64,000 bases of DNA from Pseudomonadota bacterium (GTDB taxonomy: Bacteria > Pseudomonadota > Alphaproteobacteria > Rhizobiales > Beijerinckiaceae): assembly GCA_020161575.1 (NCBI GenBank), contig JAIUNR010000002.1, positions 186,001 to 250,000 of the forward strand, read 5' to 3'. The notes below the pieces were generated by a model. That model made no database searches and had not been told where the DNA came from. It saw nothing but the letters and a program-made list of their open reading frames with translations. Both the position numbers and the translations under genes were made by a program. Positions 50,101-59,452 of this stretch are shown here, one piece after another; the first letter of the stretch is position 1; every line of letters begins with the position of its first letter.

Positions 50101-52828
50101 GCCTGACAGCGGCGCGATCGCCGTCCGGCTCGCCGGAATCACCCATCGCTATGGCGTGATCGCCGCGCTCGATGACGCCGCGCTCGCCTTCCCGGCGGGT
50201 TCGGATACCGCGATTATCGGCCCCGACGGTGTCGGCAAATCCACGCTGCTCGCGCTGATCGCAGGCGCACGCAAGATCCAGTCCGGCGCGATCGAGGTGC
50301 TGGGCGCGGATATGAAATCAGCAACGCAGCGCACCCGCGCCGCGCCGCGCATCGCCTTCATGCCGCAAGGGCTGGGGCGTAACCTCTACCCTTCGCTCTC
50401 CGTCGCGGAGAACATCAACTTCTTCGCGAACCTTTACGCGACCTCGCCGGAGGCACGCCGGCAGCGGCGCGAGCATTTGCTGAAAGCGACGGGACTGGCG
50501 CCTTTCTCCGATCGCCCCGCAGGGCAATTGTCGGGCGGCATGCGCCAGAAGCTCTCGTTGTGCTGCGCGCTCGTCCACGATCCCGACCTTCTGATCCTCG
50601 ACGAACCAACCACGGGAATCGATCCGCTGTCGCGGCGCCAGTTCTGGCAATTGGTCGATGGCATCCGGGCGATCCAGCCGGGCCTGACGCTCATCGTCGC
50701 GACGGCCTACATGGAAGAAGCGGAGCGTTTCGGGCGGCTTGTCGTGATGGACAAGGGAAAGGTGCTGGCGGAAGGAACAAAGGCTCAGGTGCTCGAGCGC
50801 GCCGGCGCCGGGAAGGTCGAGGAAGCCTTCATCGCCTTGCGCCACGACCATGGCGGAACGCGCCCGGCTGATGCCAAGCCCTTCATACGCCCCCCCTCGG
50901 AAGGCCCCCCCGCCATCGTCGCCCGCGGGCTGACGCGGCGCTTCGGCGATTTCACCGCCGTCGATAATGTGAGCTTCGAGATCGCGCGGGGCGAGATCTT
51001 CGGCTTCCTCGGCTCGAATGGCTGCGGCAAATCCACAACGATGAAAATGCTGACGGGGCTTTTGCCCGCAAGCTCCGGCAGCGCGACCCTGCTGGGGCGG
51101 CCCATCGACGCGGCGGATATCGAAACGCGCCGAAGGGTCGGCTACCTCTCGCAATCCTTTTCGCTTTATGGCGAGCTGACGGTTCTCGGCAATCTCCAGC
51201 TCCATGCGAAACTATTCCGGCTTGCGCGCGCGGAGCGCGCTGATCGCATCCGGGAGACGCTGGCGCGTTTCGATCTCGAATCCGTCGCTGATTCATTTCC
51301 CGAGACCTTGCCGCTCGGGGTGCGCCAGCGGCTTCAGCTCGCGGTTGCCTGCCTGCACAAGCCGGAAGTTCTCATTCTCGACGAACCGACTTCCGGCGTC
51401 GATCCCGAGACGCGCGACGCGTTCTGGCACCTTCTGTCGGAATTGTCGCATCGCGACGGCGTAACCATCTTCATCTCCACGCATTTCCTGCACGAAGCCG
51501 AGCGCTGCGATCGCCTCTCCTTCATGCATGCCGGGAAGGTGCTGGCGGTGGGAACGCCCGATGAATTGCGGCGGCAGGAAAATGCCGACACCCTGGAGGC
51601 AGCCTTCATCTCCTGCCTCGAAAAACACACCGAGCCGGTGCCGGAGGCTGTTGTCTCGCCGACGCTTGTGCGATCGGAAGATGTCAGGCCGCCGGGTCGA
51701 CTTCTGACATGGTTCAACTGGGTGACCGCCTTCTCCCGGCGCGAGGCGCGCGAGGTCTGGCGCGACCCTGTTCGCCTGAGTTTCGCCTTCCTCGCGCCCC
51801 TCATTCTTCTGATCACTTTCGCGCGCGGCATTTCCTTCGATATCGAATCGCTCCCCTTTTCCATCTTCGATCGCGACCAATCGGCCCAGAGCCAGTCCCT
51901 CACGCTCCATCTATCGGGCTCGCGCTATTTTTCCGAACGGCGTCCGGCCCTTTCGGATCTTGATGTCGACCGCCGCCTGCAATCGGGCGAGGCGGCGCTC
52001 GTGGTCGAAATCCCGCCGGGATTCGGGCGCGATCTCCTGGCCGGGCGCCAGCCGACGCTCAGCCTCTGGCTGGACGGGGCCAATCCCAGCCGCGCCAATA
52101 CCGCGCGCGGCTACGCGGAAGGCGTCACGCAATCCTTCATCGCCTCGCTTCTGAAGGAAGAGCAGGCCGAATCGCCGCGCCTGCCCGTAAACCTTGAGCC
52201 ACGCTTCCTCTACAATCAGGATTTCCGCAGCGTTTTCGCCATGACGCCGGGCGTGATCATGTTCCTGACCATGCTGATCTTCGCCATGATGACGGCGCTT
52301 GGCGTGACCCGGGAACGCGAAATCGGTTCGATCGTCAATCTCTCGGTTTCCCCTGCCACGACAGGCGCCTTCCTGGTCGGCAAGTTCCTGCCCTATACCG
52401 GGATCGGTTATCTGGCTTTCCTGCTGATGGTCGTCTTCGCGGTTTTCGGCCTCGGCCTGCCGATCAAGGGGTCGCTTGTCGCGCTTCTGCTCGGCGGCCT
52501 CCTCTATGTGGTGACGGCCGCCGCCTTCGGTATTCTGGTCTCTACCTTCGTGCGCTCGCAGGTCGCGGCGATCTTTGCCTGCGCCTTGCTGACCATGCTG
52601 CCGGCCCTCAATTTCTCGGGGTTCCTCCAGCCGGTCTCAAACCTTTCGCCCGTGGCACAGGTAATCGGGCTTGGGTTTCCTTCCTCGTGGTTTCAGCAGA
52701 TCAGCATAGGCGTTTTCGCCAAGGGATTGCCCTTCGAGGCTTTCTGGAAACCTTTCGCGGCCCTTGCCCTGTTCCCGTTGATCTTTCTGATGCTCGCCAG
52801 CGCGATGCTGGACAAACAGGAGAAGTAG
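50090..52828 (+). CDS. rbbA: RbbA-like ABC transporter: two ATPase domains fused to a permease
   Basis: This 912-residue protein combines two ABC ATPase domains and one ABC-2 permease domain. The first ATPase has Walker A GPDGVGKSTLL, signature GQLSGGMRQKLSL and Walker B LLILDEPTTGID. The second has Walker A GSNGCGKSTTMK, the degenerate signature LPLGVRQRLQLA (no SGG) and Walker B LILDEPTSGVD. Permease helices lie from about residue 570, with a large extracytoplasmic loop of about 180 residues. Domain order and length match E. coli RbbA, described as a ribosome-associated ATPase or as an export pump. Start ATG 50090 overlaps the HlyD gene. The cargo is unknown. Confidence 0.92.
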   Translation: MASEPDSGAIAVRLAGITHRYGVIAALDDAALAFPAGSDTAIIGPDGVGKSTLLALIAGARKIQSGAIEVLGADMKSATQRTRAAPRIAFMPQGLGRNLYPSLSVAENINFFANLYATSPEARRQRREHLLKATGLAPFSDRPAGQLSGGMRQKLSLCCALVHDPDLLILDEPTTGIDPLSRRQFWQLVDGIRAIQPGLTLIVATAYMEEAERFGRLVVMDKGKVLAEGTKAQVLERAGAGKVEEAFIALRHDHGGTRPADAKPFIRPPSEGPPAIVARGLTRRFGDFTAVDNVSFEIARGEIFGFLGSNGCGKSTTMKMLTGLLPASSGSATLLGRPIDAADIETRRRVGYLSQSFSLYGELTVLGNLQLHAKLFRLARAERADRIRETLARFDLESVADSFPETLPLGVRQRLQLAVACLHKPEVLILDEPTSGVDPETRDAFWHLLSELSHRDGVTIFISTHFLHEAERCDRLSFMHAGKVLAVGTPDELRRQENADTLEAAFISCLEKHTEPVPEAVVSPTLVRSEDVRPPGRLLTWFNWVTAFSRREAREVWRDPVRLSFAFLAPLILLITFARGISFDIESLPFSIFDRDQSAQSQSLTLHLSGSRYFSERRPALSDLDVDRRLQSGEAALVVEIPPGFGRDLLAGRQPTLSLWLDGANPSRANTARGYAEGVTQSFIASLLKEEQAESPRLPVNLEPRFLYNQDFRSVFAMTPGVIMFLTMLIFAMMTALGVTREREIGSIVNLSVSPATTGAFLVGKFLPYTGIGYLAFLLMVVFAVFGLGLPIKGSLVALLLGGLLYVVTAAAFGILVSTFVRSQVAAIFACALLTMLPALNFSGFLQPVSNLSPVAQVIGLGFPSSWFQQISIGVFAKGLPFEAFWKPFAALALFPLIFLMLASAMLDKQEK

Positions 52829-52832
52829 CTCC

Positions 52833-53969
52833 GTGTGGCGCTGGATTGCCAATACCGCCGATCTCGGCATCAAGGAACTGGCCAGCGTCCTGCGCGACCG
52901 GGCGATGATGATCTTCATCATCTGGGCCTTCAGCGGAGCGATCTATCTCGTCGCGTCCGGCGCCAATCTGGAAATGCGCGATGCCAGCGTCGGCTTTGCG
53001 GACCACGACAAATCGCAGATCTCCCTGCGTATCCGCGATGCCCTGCGCAAGCCGAGCTTCTCGCCGCCTGTCTCGCTGGATCCTGCGGCGATAGACAAGG
53101 CCATGGACGACGCCCGCTTCACCTTCGTGCTCGTCGTTCCGCCCCGTTTCGAGCAGGATCTCCTGGCCGGACGCCAGCCCACCCTCCAGCTTGTCGTCGA
53201 TGCGACCGCCATGACCCAGGCGGGGATCGGAACAGGCTATATCAGCCATATCCTCTCGCGCGAGATCGAGGCGTTTCTCGATGCGCGCGGCATGAAGACC
53301 GCCGCCCCCGTCGCCTTCACCGTGCGTTCGTTCTTCAATCCGAACCTTGAGGAATCGCGCCATATGGCGGTGATGGAGATCGTCAACAATGTCTGCCTGC
53401 TCTCGATCATCCTTGTCGGCGCCGCGGTCGTGCGCGAGCGCGAACACGGCACCATCGAACACCTGCTGGTGATGCCCGTGACGCCGAGCGTCATCGTTTT
53501 CGCCAAGATTTGGGCCAATGGCCTTGTCGTGCTGATCGCCGTCTTCCTGTCGCTCAACCTGGTGGCGCGAGGGGCGATGGGTATTCCGATCAGCGGCTCG
53601 ATCGCGCTGTACATGCTCGGCGCGGTCGTTTTCCTTTTCTCGGTGATGGCGCTTGGCGTGATGCTCGGAACGCTCACGCCCTCCATGCCGCAATTCGCCC
53701 TGCTGGCCTTCCCCACCATCATCGTGATGGAAGTCCTATCCGGCGGCATGACCCCGATCGAGAGCATGCCGCCCTACCTGAGGGTCGTCATGTCCGCCGT
53801 GCCTTCGACCCATTACGTCAAGTTCTCGCAAGGAGTGCTGTTTCGCGACGCACCCCTTGCGCTCGTCTGGCCGGAACTGGTCTGGATGGCGGTTCTCGGT
53901 GCTCTCTACGTCATCATCGCGCTCGGGCGCTTTCGCGCCATGCTCGCCGGCGCGAATGGCGGGCGGTGA
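52833..53969 (+). CDS. ABC-2 type permease (YhhJ-like)
   Basis: This 378-residue membrane protein has one N-terminal helix (MMIFIIWAFSGAIYLVA), a large periplasmic domain (about residues 45-170) and five further helices toward the C-terminus, the ABC-2 permease topology. The segment RDALRKPSFSPPVSLDPAAI and the later VREREHGTIEHLLVMPVTP are typical of this family. The GTG start lies 7 bases after an AGGAG sequence and 4 bases after the RbbA stop. With the HlyD and RbbA genes it forms a three-gene efflux unit like E. coli yhiI-rbbA-yhhJ. Confidence 0.9.
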   Translation: MWRWIANTADLGIKELASVLRDRAMMIFIIWAFSGAIYLVASGANLEMRDASVGFADHDKSQISLRIRDALRKPSFSPPVSLDPAAIDKAMDDARFTFVLVVPPRFEQDLLAGRQPTLQLVVDATAMTQAGIGTGYISHILSREIEAFLDARGMKTAAPVAFTVRSFFNPNLEESRHMAVMEIVNNVCLLSIILVGAAVVREREHGTIEHLLVMPVTPSVIVFAKIWANGLVVLIAVFLSLNLVARGAMGIPISGSIALYMLGAVVFLFSVMALGVMLGTLTPSMPQFALLAFPTIIVMEVLSGGMTPIESMPPYLRVVMSAVPSTHYVKFSQGVLFRDAPLALVWPELVWMAVLGALYVIIALGRFRAMLAGANGGR

Positions 53970-53987
53970 CCCGGCCGACGCGGCGCC

Positions 53988-54710
53988 TCACTCGGCCGCG
54001 ATCGGCTTGCCTACCGCTTGTTCCGCAAAATTCACGGCAGCTTCGGCATGAAGCCAGGTCGAATCGAAGACCGGCAGGCTGACATCGCGCTGCTCGATCA
54101 GAAGACCGATCTCGGTGCATCCGAGGATCACGCAATCTGCGCCCGCCGCTCGCCCTTTCTCGATGATATCGAGATAGCGCTGGCGCGAATCCGGCTTCAC
54201 CACGCCGCAGCATAATTCGGAGAAGATGATATCGTGGACCATATCGCGATCCGCCTTTTCGGGCGTGATCGGCTCGATGCCGCAACGGGCCATCATGTGA
54301 TCGCGGTAGAAGCCGTGTTCCATGGTATAGCGGGTGGCAAGAAGCAGGGGGCGCTTGAAACCCGCAGCGGCGATCGCGTTGCCCGTCGCATCGATGATAT
54401 GGATGAGCGGAACGCCAGCCGCCTTTTCCACCTCGTCAGCCACGAGATGCATGGTGTTGGTGCAGATCAGCACGCATTCGGCGCCACCACGCACCAATGC
54501 ACGCCCGCTCTCGGCCAAATGCTCCGCTGCAAGATCCCAGCGCCCGGCGACCTGCATATCCACGACCTCGCGGAAATTCAGAGAATGCAGGAGCAGGTCA
54601 GCCGAAGCGAGGCCGCCATGGCGCGCGCGCACCATCTGATTGATAAAGCGGTAATAAGTGGCGGTGCTTTCCCAGCTCATTCCGCCGATAAGGCCGATCC
54701 TGCGTAGCAT
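53988..54710 (-). CDS. Aspartate/glutamate racemase family protein
   Basis: This 240-residue PLP-independent racemase of the Asp/Glu family interconverts D- and L-amino acids using two cysteines. The N-terminal loop is RIGLIGGMSWESTATYYRFI. The first catalytic Cys is in AECVLICTNTMHLVADEV (near residue 82) and the second in DCVILGCTEIGLLI (near residue 195). The central phrases LIHIIDATGNAI and FKRPLLLATRYTMEHGFY fit the family. It diverges from an Lrp/AsnC gene, so that regulator probably senses or controls the amino-acid pool it acts on. Specificity (Asp, Glu or hydantoin-like) is not read. Confidence 0.92.
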   Translation of the reverse strand: MLRRIGLIGGMSWESTATYYRFINQMVRARHGGLASADLLLHSLNFREVVDMQVAGRWDLAAEHLAESGRALVRGGAECVLICTNTMHLVADEVEKAAGVPLIHIIDATGNAIAAAGFKRPLLLATRYTMEHGFYRDHMMARCGIEPITPEKADRDMVHDIIFSELCCGVVKPDSRQRYLDIIEKGRAAGADCVILGCTEIGLLIEQRDVSLPVFDSTWLHAEAAVNFAEQAVGKPIAAE

Positions 54711-54758
54711 GATACCTTCCGATTCTCGTCACTCAGGAATCCTATCAGGCCTAAAGCG

Positions 54759-54774
54759 CAAAGAGGTACCTTTG
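54759..54774. promoter_or_regulatory. Candidate Lrp/AsnC operator in the divergent region
   Basis: CAAAG (54759-54763), a 6-base spacer and CTTTG (54770-54774) form inverted arms between the racemase and Lrp genes. GCG and CGC flank the arms with a 3-base offset. Its position fits a site where the regulator controls both genes, but the sequence is too short for certainty. Confidence 0.3.
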
Positions 54775-54853
54775 TAGCGCAAGAACATCAGAATACTTGC
54801 AAATCAGGGGCGCATTTTTCATAGATTGTGCAAATAAATTCTCCTTCCCTGGG

Positions 54854-55324
54854 ATGTGCATCATGCTGGATATCCGCGATCGCCGATTGCTCGAATGTCT
54901 CCAGGTAAATTCGGAGACCCCCGTCACGGAGCTGGCGGAAGCCCTCGGGCTATCCGTTTCCGCCTGCTGGCGAAGGATCAAGAACCTGGAGGAAAGCGGG
55001 CTGATCACCCGCCGGGTCGCGCTCGTCGATCGCCGCAAGGCCAATGTCGGAATGACCGTGTTCGTCGCAGTGCGCACCGCGCACCACTCCATGGGATGGC
55101 TGGAGGAATTCCGCGTCGCAGTGGCGGCCATCCCCGAAATCGTCGAGGCCTATCGCTTGACCGGGGAAATGGATTACCTGTTGCGCGTGGTCGTCCCCAG
55201 CATCGAGGCCTATGACGCGGTCTACAAGCAATTGATCAGCAACGTAATTTTTACGGATATTTCCTCTTCCATCTCGATGGAAGAGCTGAAATTCACCACT
55301 GCCCTCCCTTTGAAATACGCCTGA
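54854..55324 (+). CDS. Lrp/AsnC family transcriptional regulator
   Basis: This 156-residue regulator has an N-terminal winged helix (LDIRDRRLLECLQVNSETPV, then TELAEALGLSVSACWRRIKN) and a C-terminal RAM domain (about 65-150) with the effector-binding beta strands VGMTVFVAVRTAHHS and EAYRLTGEMDYLLRVVVPSI. The domain forms dimers and octamers and binds amino acids. The start could be ATG 54854 or 54863; neither has a strong Shine-Dalgarno. The gene diverges from the racemase gene, with 143 bases between. Confidence 0.93.
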   Translation: MCIMLDIRDRRLLECLQVNSETPVTELAEALGLSVSACWRRIKNLEESGLITRRVALVDRRKANVGMTVFVAVRTAHHSMGWLEEFRVAVAAIPEIVEAYRLTGEMDYLLRVVVPSIEAYDAVYKQLISNVIFTDISSSISMEELKFTTALPLKYA

Positions 55325-55417
55325 AAGACTGCCGCGCACCGCTTTGCTTGACGAAGGTGGTGGCTTTTGGTTCTTCAACCTCTCCTCGTAAGTTTATTCA
55401 GTAAAGAAGCATTGCGG

Positions 55418-56722
55418 ATGCCCGTCAGGCCCATCGCCTATAATCTGGTCCGGCTTATACTCAGCTCGATCCACACGACACCGCGCGGCATCGACCGGAT
55501 CGATTTCGGCTATCTCTCCCATCTGCTCGAGCATTGGCCGGCTGACTTCGTGGGGGTCATGCCAACCATGATTGGGTATCGCTATTTTTCGCGCGAGCAG
55601 GTGCTGCGTGGTCGCGATCGCCTGATGGCGCTCTGGCAGGAGGAAGGTGAAGCGGCAGACGATCCGGCATTGCACCGGCTGATCGCGCGCTTTGGCGGAG
55701 CGCCTGCAACGCCTGCGCGCTTGCGCAAGCGTGGCGTCCTGCCTGATCTCGCAGGGCTGCGCCGGATGAGCGCACTTCTCCTGGCTGAGGGCATCACCCT
55801 CGGCCGCCCCGCTGCCCAGATGCCTCAAAACGCGATTTACCTCGATATTGGCCATTTCGGGCTTACATTCCCCGGCGCATTTTCATGGCGCCGCGCAAGG
55901 CCGGACGTTTCTCCAGTTTTCCTCATCCATGATGCCATTCCGCTCGAATTCCCGGATATGGTGGCGCCCGATACATTCCGTGCGCATCGCAAGCTGATGC
56001 GCATCGTCGGCGAACACGCGCAGGTCCTGATTACCCCGACGAGTGATGCGGGCGCAGCGGTAAACCGCGCCTTGATCGAGGCAGGTACCGGAGAGGTGCC
56101 GACTTATCCTGTCCATCTTCCGATCGACGATCTCTTCTCGCACCGGGTGTTACCCCTGCCGCAACTGGAGGGCCGGAATTACTTTGTCGTGTGCGGCGCG
56201 GTCGAGCCCCGCAAGAACCACGCCCTGCTTTTCGATGTCTGGCGCCAGCTTGCGGATCGGCTCGGCGAGAACACGCCATACCTCGTGGTGGCGGGATCGC
56301 CCGGTTATCGCTCGGACACGATCCTCGCGGCGCTCGCCGGGGATCCGCGCTTGTCCCGCTACGTCTTCATGGCAAGCGGCATGGCCAGCCCCGCCCTGGC
56401 CCGCCTTGTCGCGGGCGCGCGTGCCGCGCTCATGCCTTCCTTCGCGGAAGGATTTGGCCTCCCCCCCATCGAGGCGCTGGCCATGGGCGTCCCCGCCTTG
56501 CTTTCGGATATTCCCGCGCATCGCGAAGGCGCGGGCGAGTTCGGACATTTCCTTTCCCCGACGGATCGGCAGGCCTGGCAGGAGGTGATAGAAGCCCTGT
56601 CGGACGACACGGCCCATGCCGAGGCGCGGCGCCGTGCGGCGGGATTCCGGCCCCGCCGATGGCCCGACTACATGGCCGCCATCTCGTCTATCCTCCAGGC
56701 GATCGAGCCTCGCCCGCGATAA
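55418..56722 (+). CDS. Glycosyltransferase family 4, stand-alone
   Basis: This 434-residue GT-B enzyme has a less conserved N-terminal half; the phrase VFLIHDAIPLEFPDMVAPDT is typical of mannosyl- or rhamnosyl-type GT4s. The C-terminal half has the nucleotide-sugar domain, including FVVCGAVEPRKNHALLFDVW and SFAEGFGLPPIEALAMGVPA with the E-x7-E pair. ATG 55418 was chosen because the only upstream alternative in frame is a TTG at 55367. It is convergent with hrcA and far from the other polysaccharide genes, so it is isolated. Donor and acceptor are unknown. Confidence 0.88.
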   Translation: MPVRPIAYNLVRLILSSIHTTPRGIDRIDFGYLSHLLEHWPADFVGVMPTMIGYRYFSREQVLRGRDRLMALWQEEGEAADDPALHRLIARFGGAPATPARLRKRGVLPDLAGLRRMSALLLAEGITLGRPAAQMPQNAIYLDIGHFGLTFPGAFSWRRARPDVSPVFLIHDAIPLEFPDMVAPDTFRAHRKLMRIVGEHAQVLITPTSDAGAAVNRALIEAGTGEVPTYPVHLPIDDLFSHRVLPLPQLEGRNYFVVCGAVEPRKNHALLFDVWRQLADRLGENTPYLVVAGSPGYRSDTILAALAGDPRLSRYVFMASGMASPALARLVAGARAALMPSFAEGFGLPPIEALAMGVPALLSDIPAHREGAGEFGHFLSPTDRQAWQEVIEALSDDTAHAEARRRAAGFRPRRWPDYMAAISSILQAIEPRPR

Positions 56723-56789
56723 TTATTTTCGCCCCGGCCACCGGCGGGCAGGAAAGCCGCGTCGATTTGGGCAAGGCGAAAGCGGTTTT

Positions 56790-57872
56790 TTATCCGCGTT
56801 CAAGCAGCCTTCCCATCACACGCGCGGTAAAATCCACCATAGGGACGATGCGCGCGTAATTGAGCCGCGTCGGACCGATGACGCCGACAATCCCCACGAT
56901 CTTCTGCTCGCTGTCACGGAAAGGGGCCGCGATCATCGACGAGCCGGAAAGCGAGAACAGCTTGTTCTCCGATCCGATGAAAATGCGCACGCCGTCGCCC
57001 GCCTCCGCGCGCGAGAGCAGCTCAATGACTTCCTTCTCGCGCTCGAGATCAGCAAACAGGCGCCGCATCCGCTCGAGATCGGAGAGTGCGGTCAGGTCCT
57101 CCAAGAGATTTGCCTGCCCGCGCACGATGAGGCGGGTTTCGCCCGCCTCGCTTGTGGCGCTGGCAAGGCCGCTTTCCACCAACCGCGCGGTGAGCGCACT
57201 CACCTCCTGCTCCATCATCGCGCGGTTCTGCGCCACTTCCGCCTTGAGCTCCGCCAGCGTCCGCCCGCGCAGGCGATGATTGAGATAATTTGACGCCTCT
57301 GTCAGTGCCGAGGCCGGCAGGCCCGCGGGCAAGGTAACAAGCCGGTTCTCGATGCTTCCATCATCCGCGACCAGCACCACCAGCGCCTGAGCCGGATCAA
57401 GACGGACGAACTCGACATGCTTGAGACGCTTTGCGGCTTTCGAGGTGACGACCACGCCCGCACCGCGCGAGACGCCCGAGAGCAGGCTTGTCGCTTCGGC
57501 CAGGGCATCGTCGAAATTGCGTCCCGACCCAGCCGCACGGATCTGCGCCTCGATGCGCGAGCGATCATCGGCGCCGACATCGCCGATCTCGAGAACGGAA
57601 TCGACGAAAAGCCGCAAACCCTGCTCCGTCGGCAAGCGCCCGGCGGAGACATGCGGCGCGTAGATCAGGCCGAGATCCTCCAGATCCTGCATGACGTTGC
57701 GCACGGTCGCGGGAGAAAGCGAAACGGGCAGCACCTTCGAGATATTGCGCGAGCCGATCGGCTCGCCCGTTTCGAGATAACCCTCCACAACGCGGCGGAA
57801 GATATCGCGCGAACGTTGGTCAAGCTCCGCGAAAGCGGCCTGGGTATTCTCCCGTGAATCGTCCTGCACCAT
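56790..57872 (-). CDS. hrcA: Heat-inducible transcription repressor HrcA
   Basis: This 360-residue repressor of groE/dnaK-type heat-shock operons binds CIRCE inverted repeats. The N-terminal winged-helix domain carries LDQRSRDIFRRVVEGYLETG, then EPIGSRNISKVLPVSLSPAT and VRNVMQDLEDLGLIYAPHVS. The C-terminal part has the HrcA-specific AGRLPTEQGLRLFVDSVL and the IFIGSENKLFSLSGSSMIAA loop. ATG 57872 was chosen because GAGG lies 6 bases before it; the ATG at 57902 has no proper spacing. It diverges from rph. The usual downstream grpE is absent; the convergent GT4 gene occupies that place. No CIRCE element was seen upstream. Confidence 0.95.
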   Translation of the reverse strand: MVQDDSRENTQAAFAELDQRSRDIFRRVVEGYLETGEPIGSRNISKVLPVSLSPATVRNVMQDLEDLGLIYAPHVSAGRLPTEQGLRLFVDSVLEIGDVGADDRSRIEAQIRAAGSGRNFDDALAEATSLLSGVSRGAGVVVTSKAAKRLKHVEFVRLDPAQALVVLVADDGSIENRLVTLPAGLPASALTEASNYLNHRLRGRTLAELKAEVAQNRAMMEQEVSALTARLVESGLASATSEAGETRLIVRGQANLLEDLTALSDLERMRRLFADLEREKEVIELLSRAEAGDGVRIFIGSENKLFSLSGSSMIAAPFRDSEQKIVGIVGVIGPTRLNYARIVPMVDFTARVMGRLLERG

Positions 57873-58055
57873 CCGATCCTCTTCACCAGATTCTCTTGGC
57901 ATCCCTCATACCAGATTCTCCGCTTCAGGCGCGCGTGACATTCGAAAGTGGCATGACATCCCTGCGCGACGACGCTTGAACAGCGCCCCATTCGCGCCTA
58001 AAAGCGCGCCCTTACCCACGCGCGGCGGCGCAATTGGTCGAGATCGGAGATTCCC

Positions 58056-58772
58056 ATGCGTCCCTCGAAGCGCACCCCGGACGAACTGCGCAAGGTCTCG
58101 CTTGAGCGCAATGTCGCGCGCTATGCTGAAGGCTCCTGCCTCGTGAAATTCGGCGAGACCCATGTGCTCTGCACGGCTTCGCTCGAGGAGCGTGGACCAG
58201 CCTGGCTGCGTGGCACCGGCAAGGGCTGGGTGACGGCGGAATATTCCATGCTCCCGCGCGCGACGCTCGAACGCACGCGCCGCGAGGTCAATGCCGGCAA
58301 GCCCTCTGGCCGCACGCAGGAGATCCAGCGGCTTATCGGCCGCGCGCTTCGGGCCGTCGTCGATCTTCCGGCTTTGGGCGAAAAGCAGATCACGCTCGAT
58401 TGCGACGTTCTCCAGGCGGATGGCGGCACGCGCACGGCGTCGATCACCGGCGCCTGGATCGCGCTGCATGATTGCCTCGCCTGGATGAAGGCGCGCAACA
58501 TGATCTCGACCCTGCCGCTGCGTGACCATGTGGCCGCGATCTCCTGCGGCATCTATCGCGGAACCCCGGTTCTCGACCTCGATTACGTCGAGGACAGCGC
58601 CGCCGAGACCGACGCGAATTTCGTCATGACCGGCAAGGGCGGCATCATCGAGGTGCAGGGCACGGCCGAAGGCGCGCCCTTCTCCGAGGAAGAACTCTCG
58701 GCGATGCTCGGTCTCGCGCGCAAGGGAATCGGCGAGCTTGTCGCCCTCCAGAAAACGGTCATCAGCTCATGA
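58056..58772 (+). CDS. rph: Ribonuclease PH
   Basis: This 238-residue phosphorolytic 3'-5' exoribonuclease trims tRNA precursors. The family's phosphate-binding region includes the Arg-rich [20 protein letters not shown] segment, and the core fold includes [20 protein letters not shown] strands (here [16 protein letters not shown]) and [20 protein letters not shown]. The C-terminal phrase [17 protein letters not shown] is conserved. Length is standard. It is the first gene of an rph-rdgB-hemW operon, with its stop overlapping the rdgB start (ATGA), and diverges from hrcA, an arrangement common in alphaproteobacteria. Confidence 0.97.
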   Translation: MRPSKRTPDELRKVSLERNVARYAEGSCLVKFGETHVLCTASLEERGPAWLRGTGKGWVTAEYSMLPRATLERTRREVNAGKPSGRTQEIQRLIGRALRAVVDLPALGEKQITLDCDVLQADGGTRTASITGAWIALHDCLAWMKARNMISTLPLRDHVAAISCGIYRGTPVLDLDYVEDSAAETDANFVMTGKGGIIEVQGTAEGAPFSEEELSAMLGLARKGIGELVALQKTVISS

Positions 58773-59452
58773 GCACGCCGCGCCCGCTCTCCGGCAAGCT
58801 TGTCATCGCCACGCATAATGCCGGCAAGCTCAAGGAAATGGGCGAGCTGCTGGCGCCTTACGGCATCGAGACCGTTTCCGCCGGCGCCCTCGGATTGCCC
58901 GAGCCGGTGGAGGACGGCACCACTTTCGCCGAGAACGCGACGATCAAGGCGCTGGCCGCGGCACGCGCTGCCGGCCTGCCCGCCCTTGCCGATGATTCCG
59001 GCCTTGCGGTCGATGAACTGGACGGCGCCCCCGGCCTGTTCACCGCCGATTGGGCGGGCTCCCCGCGCGATTGGTCGCATGCCATGAACCGCGTCAAGCG
59101 CGAGCTTGAAATGCGTGATGTCGCGCCCGAAGGCGCGCGCGCGCGTTTCGTCTCCTCGCTGGTTCTCGCTTGGCCGGATGGCGAGACGCTGATCGCGGAA
59201 GGGCGCGTCTTCGGCCACCTGACCTTCCCCCCGCGCGGCAAGGCCGGGTTCGGCTACGATCCCGTTTTCGTGCCCGAAGGCGAGACGCGCACGTTCGCGG
59301 AACTCTCGCCGGAGGAAAAACACGGCTTGCGCGAGATCGATGGCAAGCTCACCGGCCTCTCGCACCGCGCCAAGGCCTTTATCCGGCTGCTCGACAAGAG
59401 CGGTCTGCGCAAAATGGCCGAAGATTCCGCGCCGAAAAACGCTGCCCCATGA
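58769..59452 (+). CDS. rdgB: Non-canonical purine NTP pyrophosphatase (RdgB/HAM1)
   Basis: This 227-residue enzyme hydrolyses XTP, ITP and dITP to monophosphates, keeping damaged purines out of nucleic acids. Substrate-binding motifs are the N-terminal [37 protein letters not shown], the acidic metal site [20 protein letters not shown] and [12 protein letters not shown], ending in LSHRAKAF. The start overlaps the rph stop and its own stop overlaps the hemW start, so the three genes are translationally coupled. The C-terminal 20 residues extend slightly past the domain. Confidence 0.97.
   Translation: MSTPRPLSGKLVIATHNAGKLKEMGELLAPYGIETVSAGALGLPEPVEDGTTFAENATIKALAAARAAGLPALADDSGLAVDELDGAPGLFTADWAGSPRDWSHAMNRVKRELEMRDVAPEGARARFVSSLVLAWPDGETLIAEGRVFGHLTFPPRGKAGFGYDPVFVPEGETRTFAELSPEEKHGLREIDGKLTGLSHRAKAFIRLLDKSGLRKMAEDSAPKNAAP

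Noticed and set aside
57873..58055. CIRCE element in the hrcA-rph region
   Set aside because: I searched for TTAGCACTC-N9-GAGTGCTAA and found no match on either strand, so autoregulation by CIRCE is not supported here.
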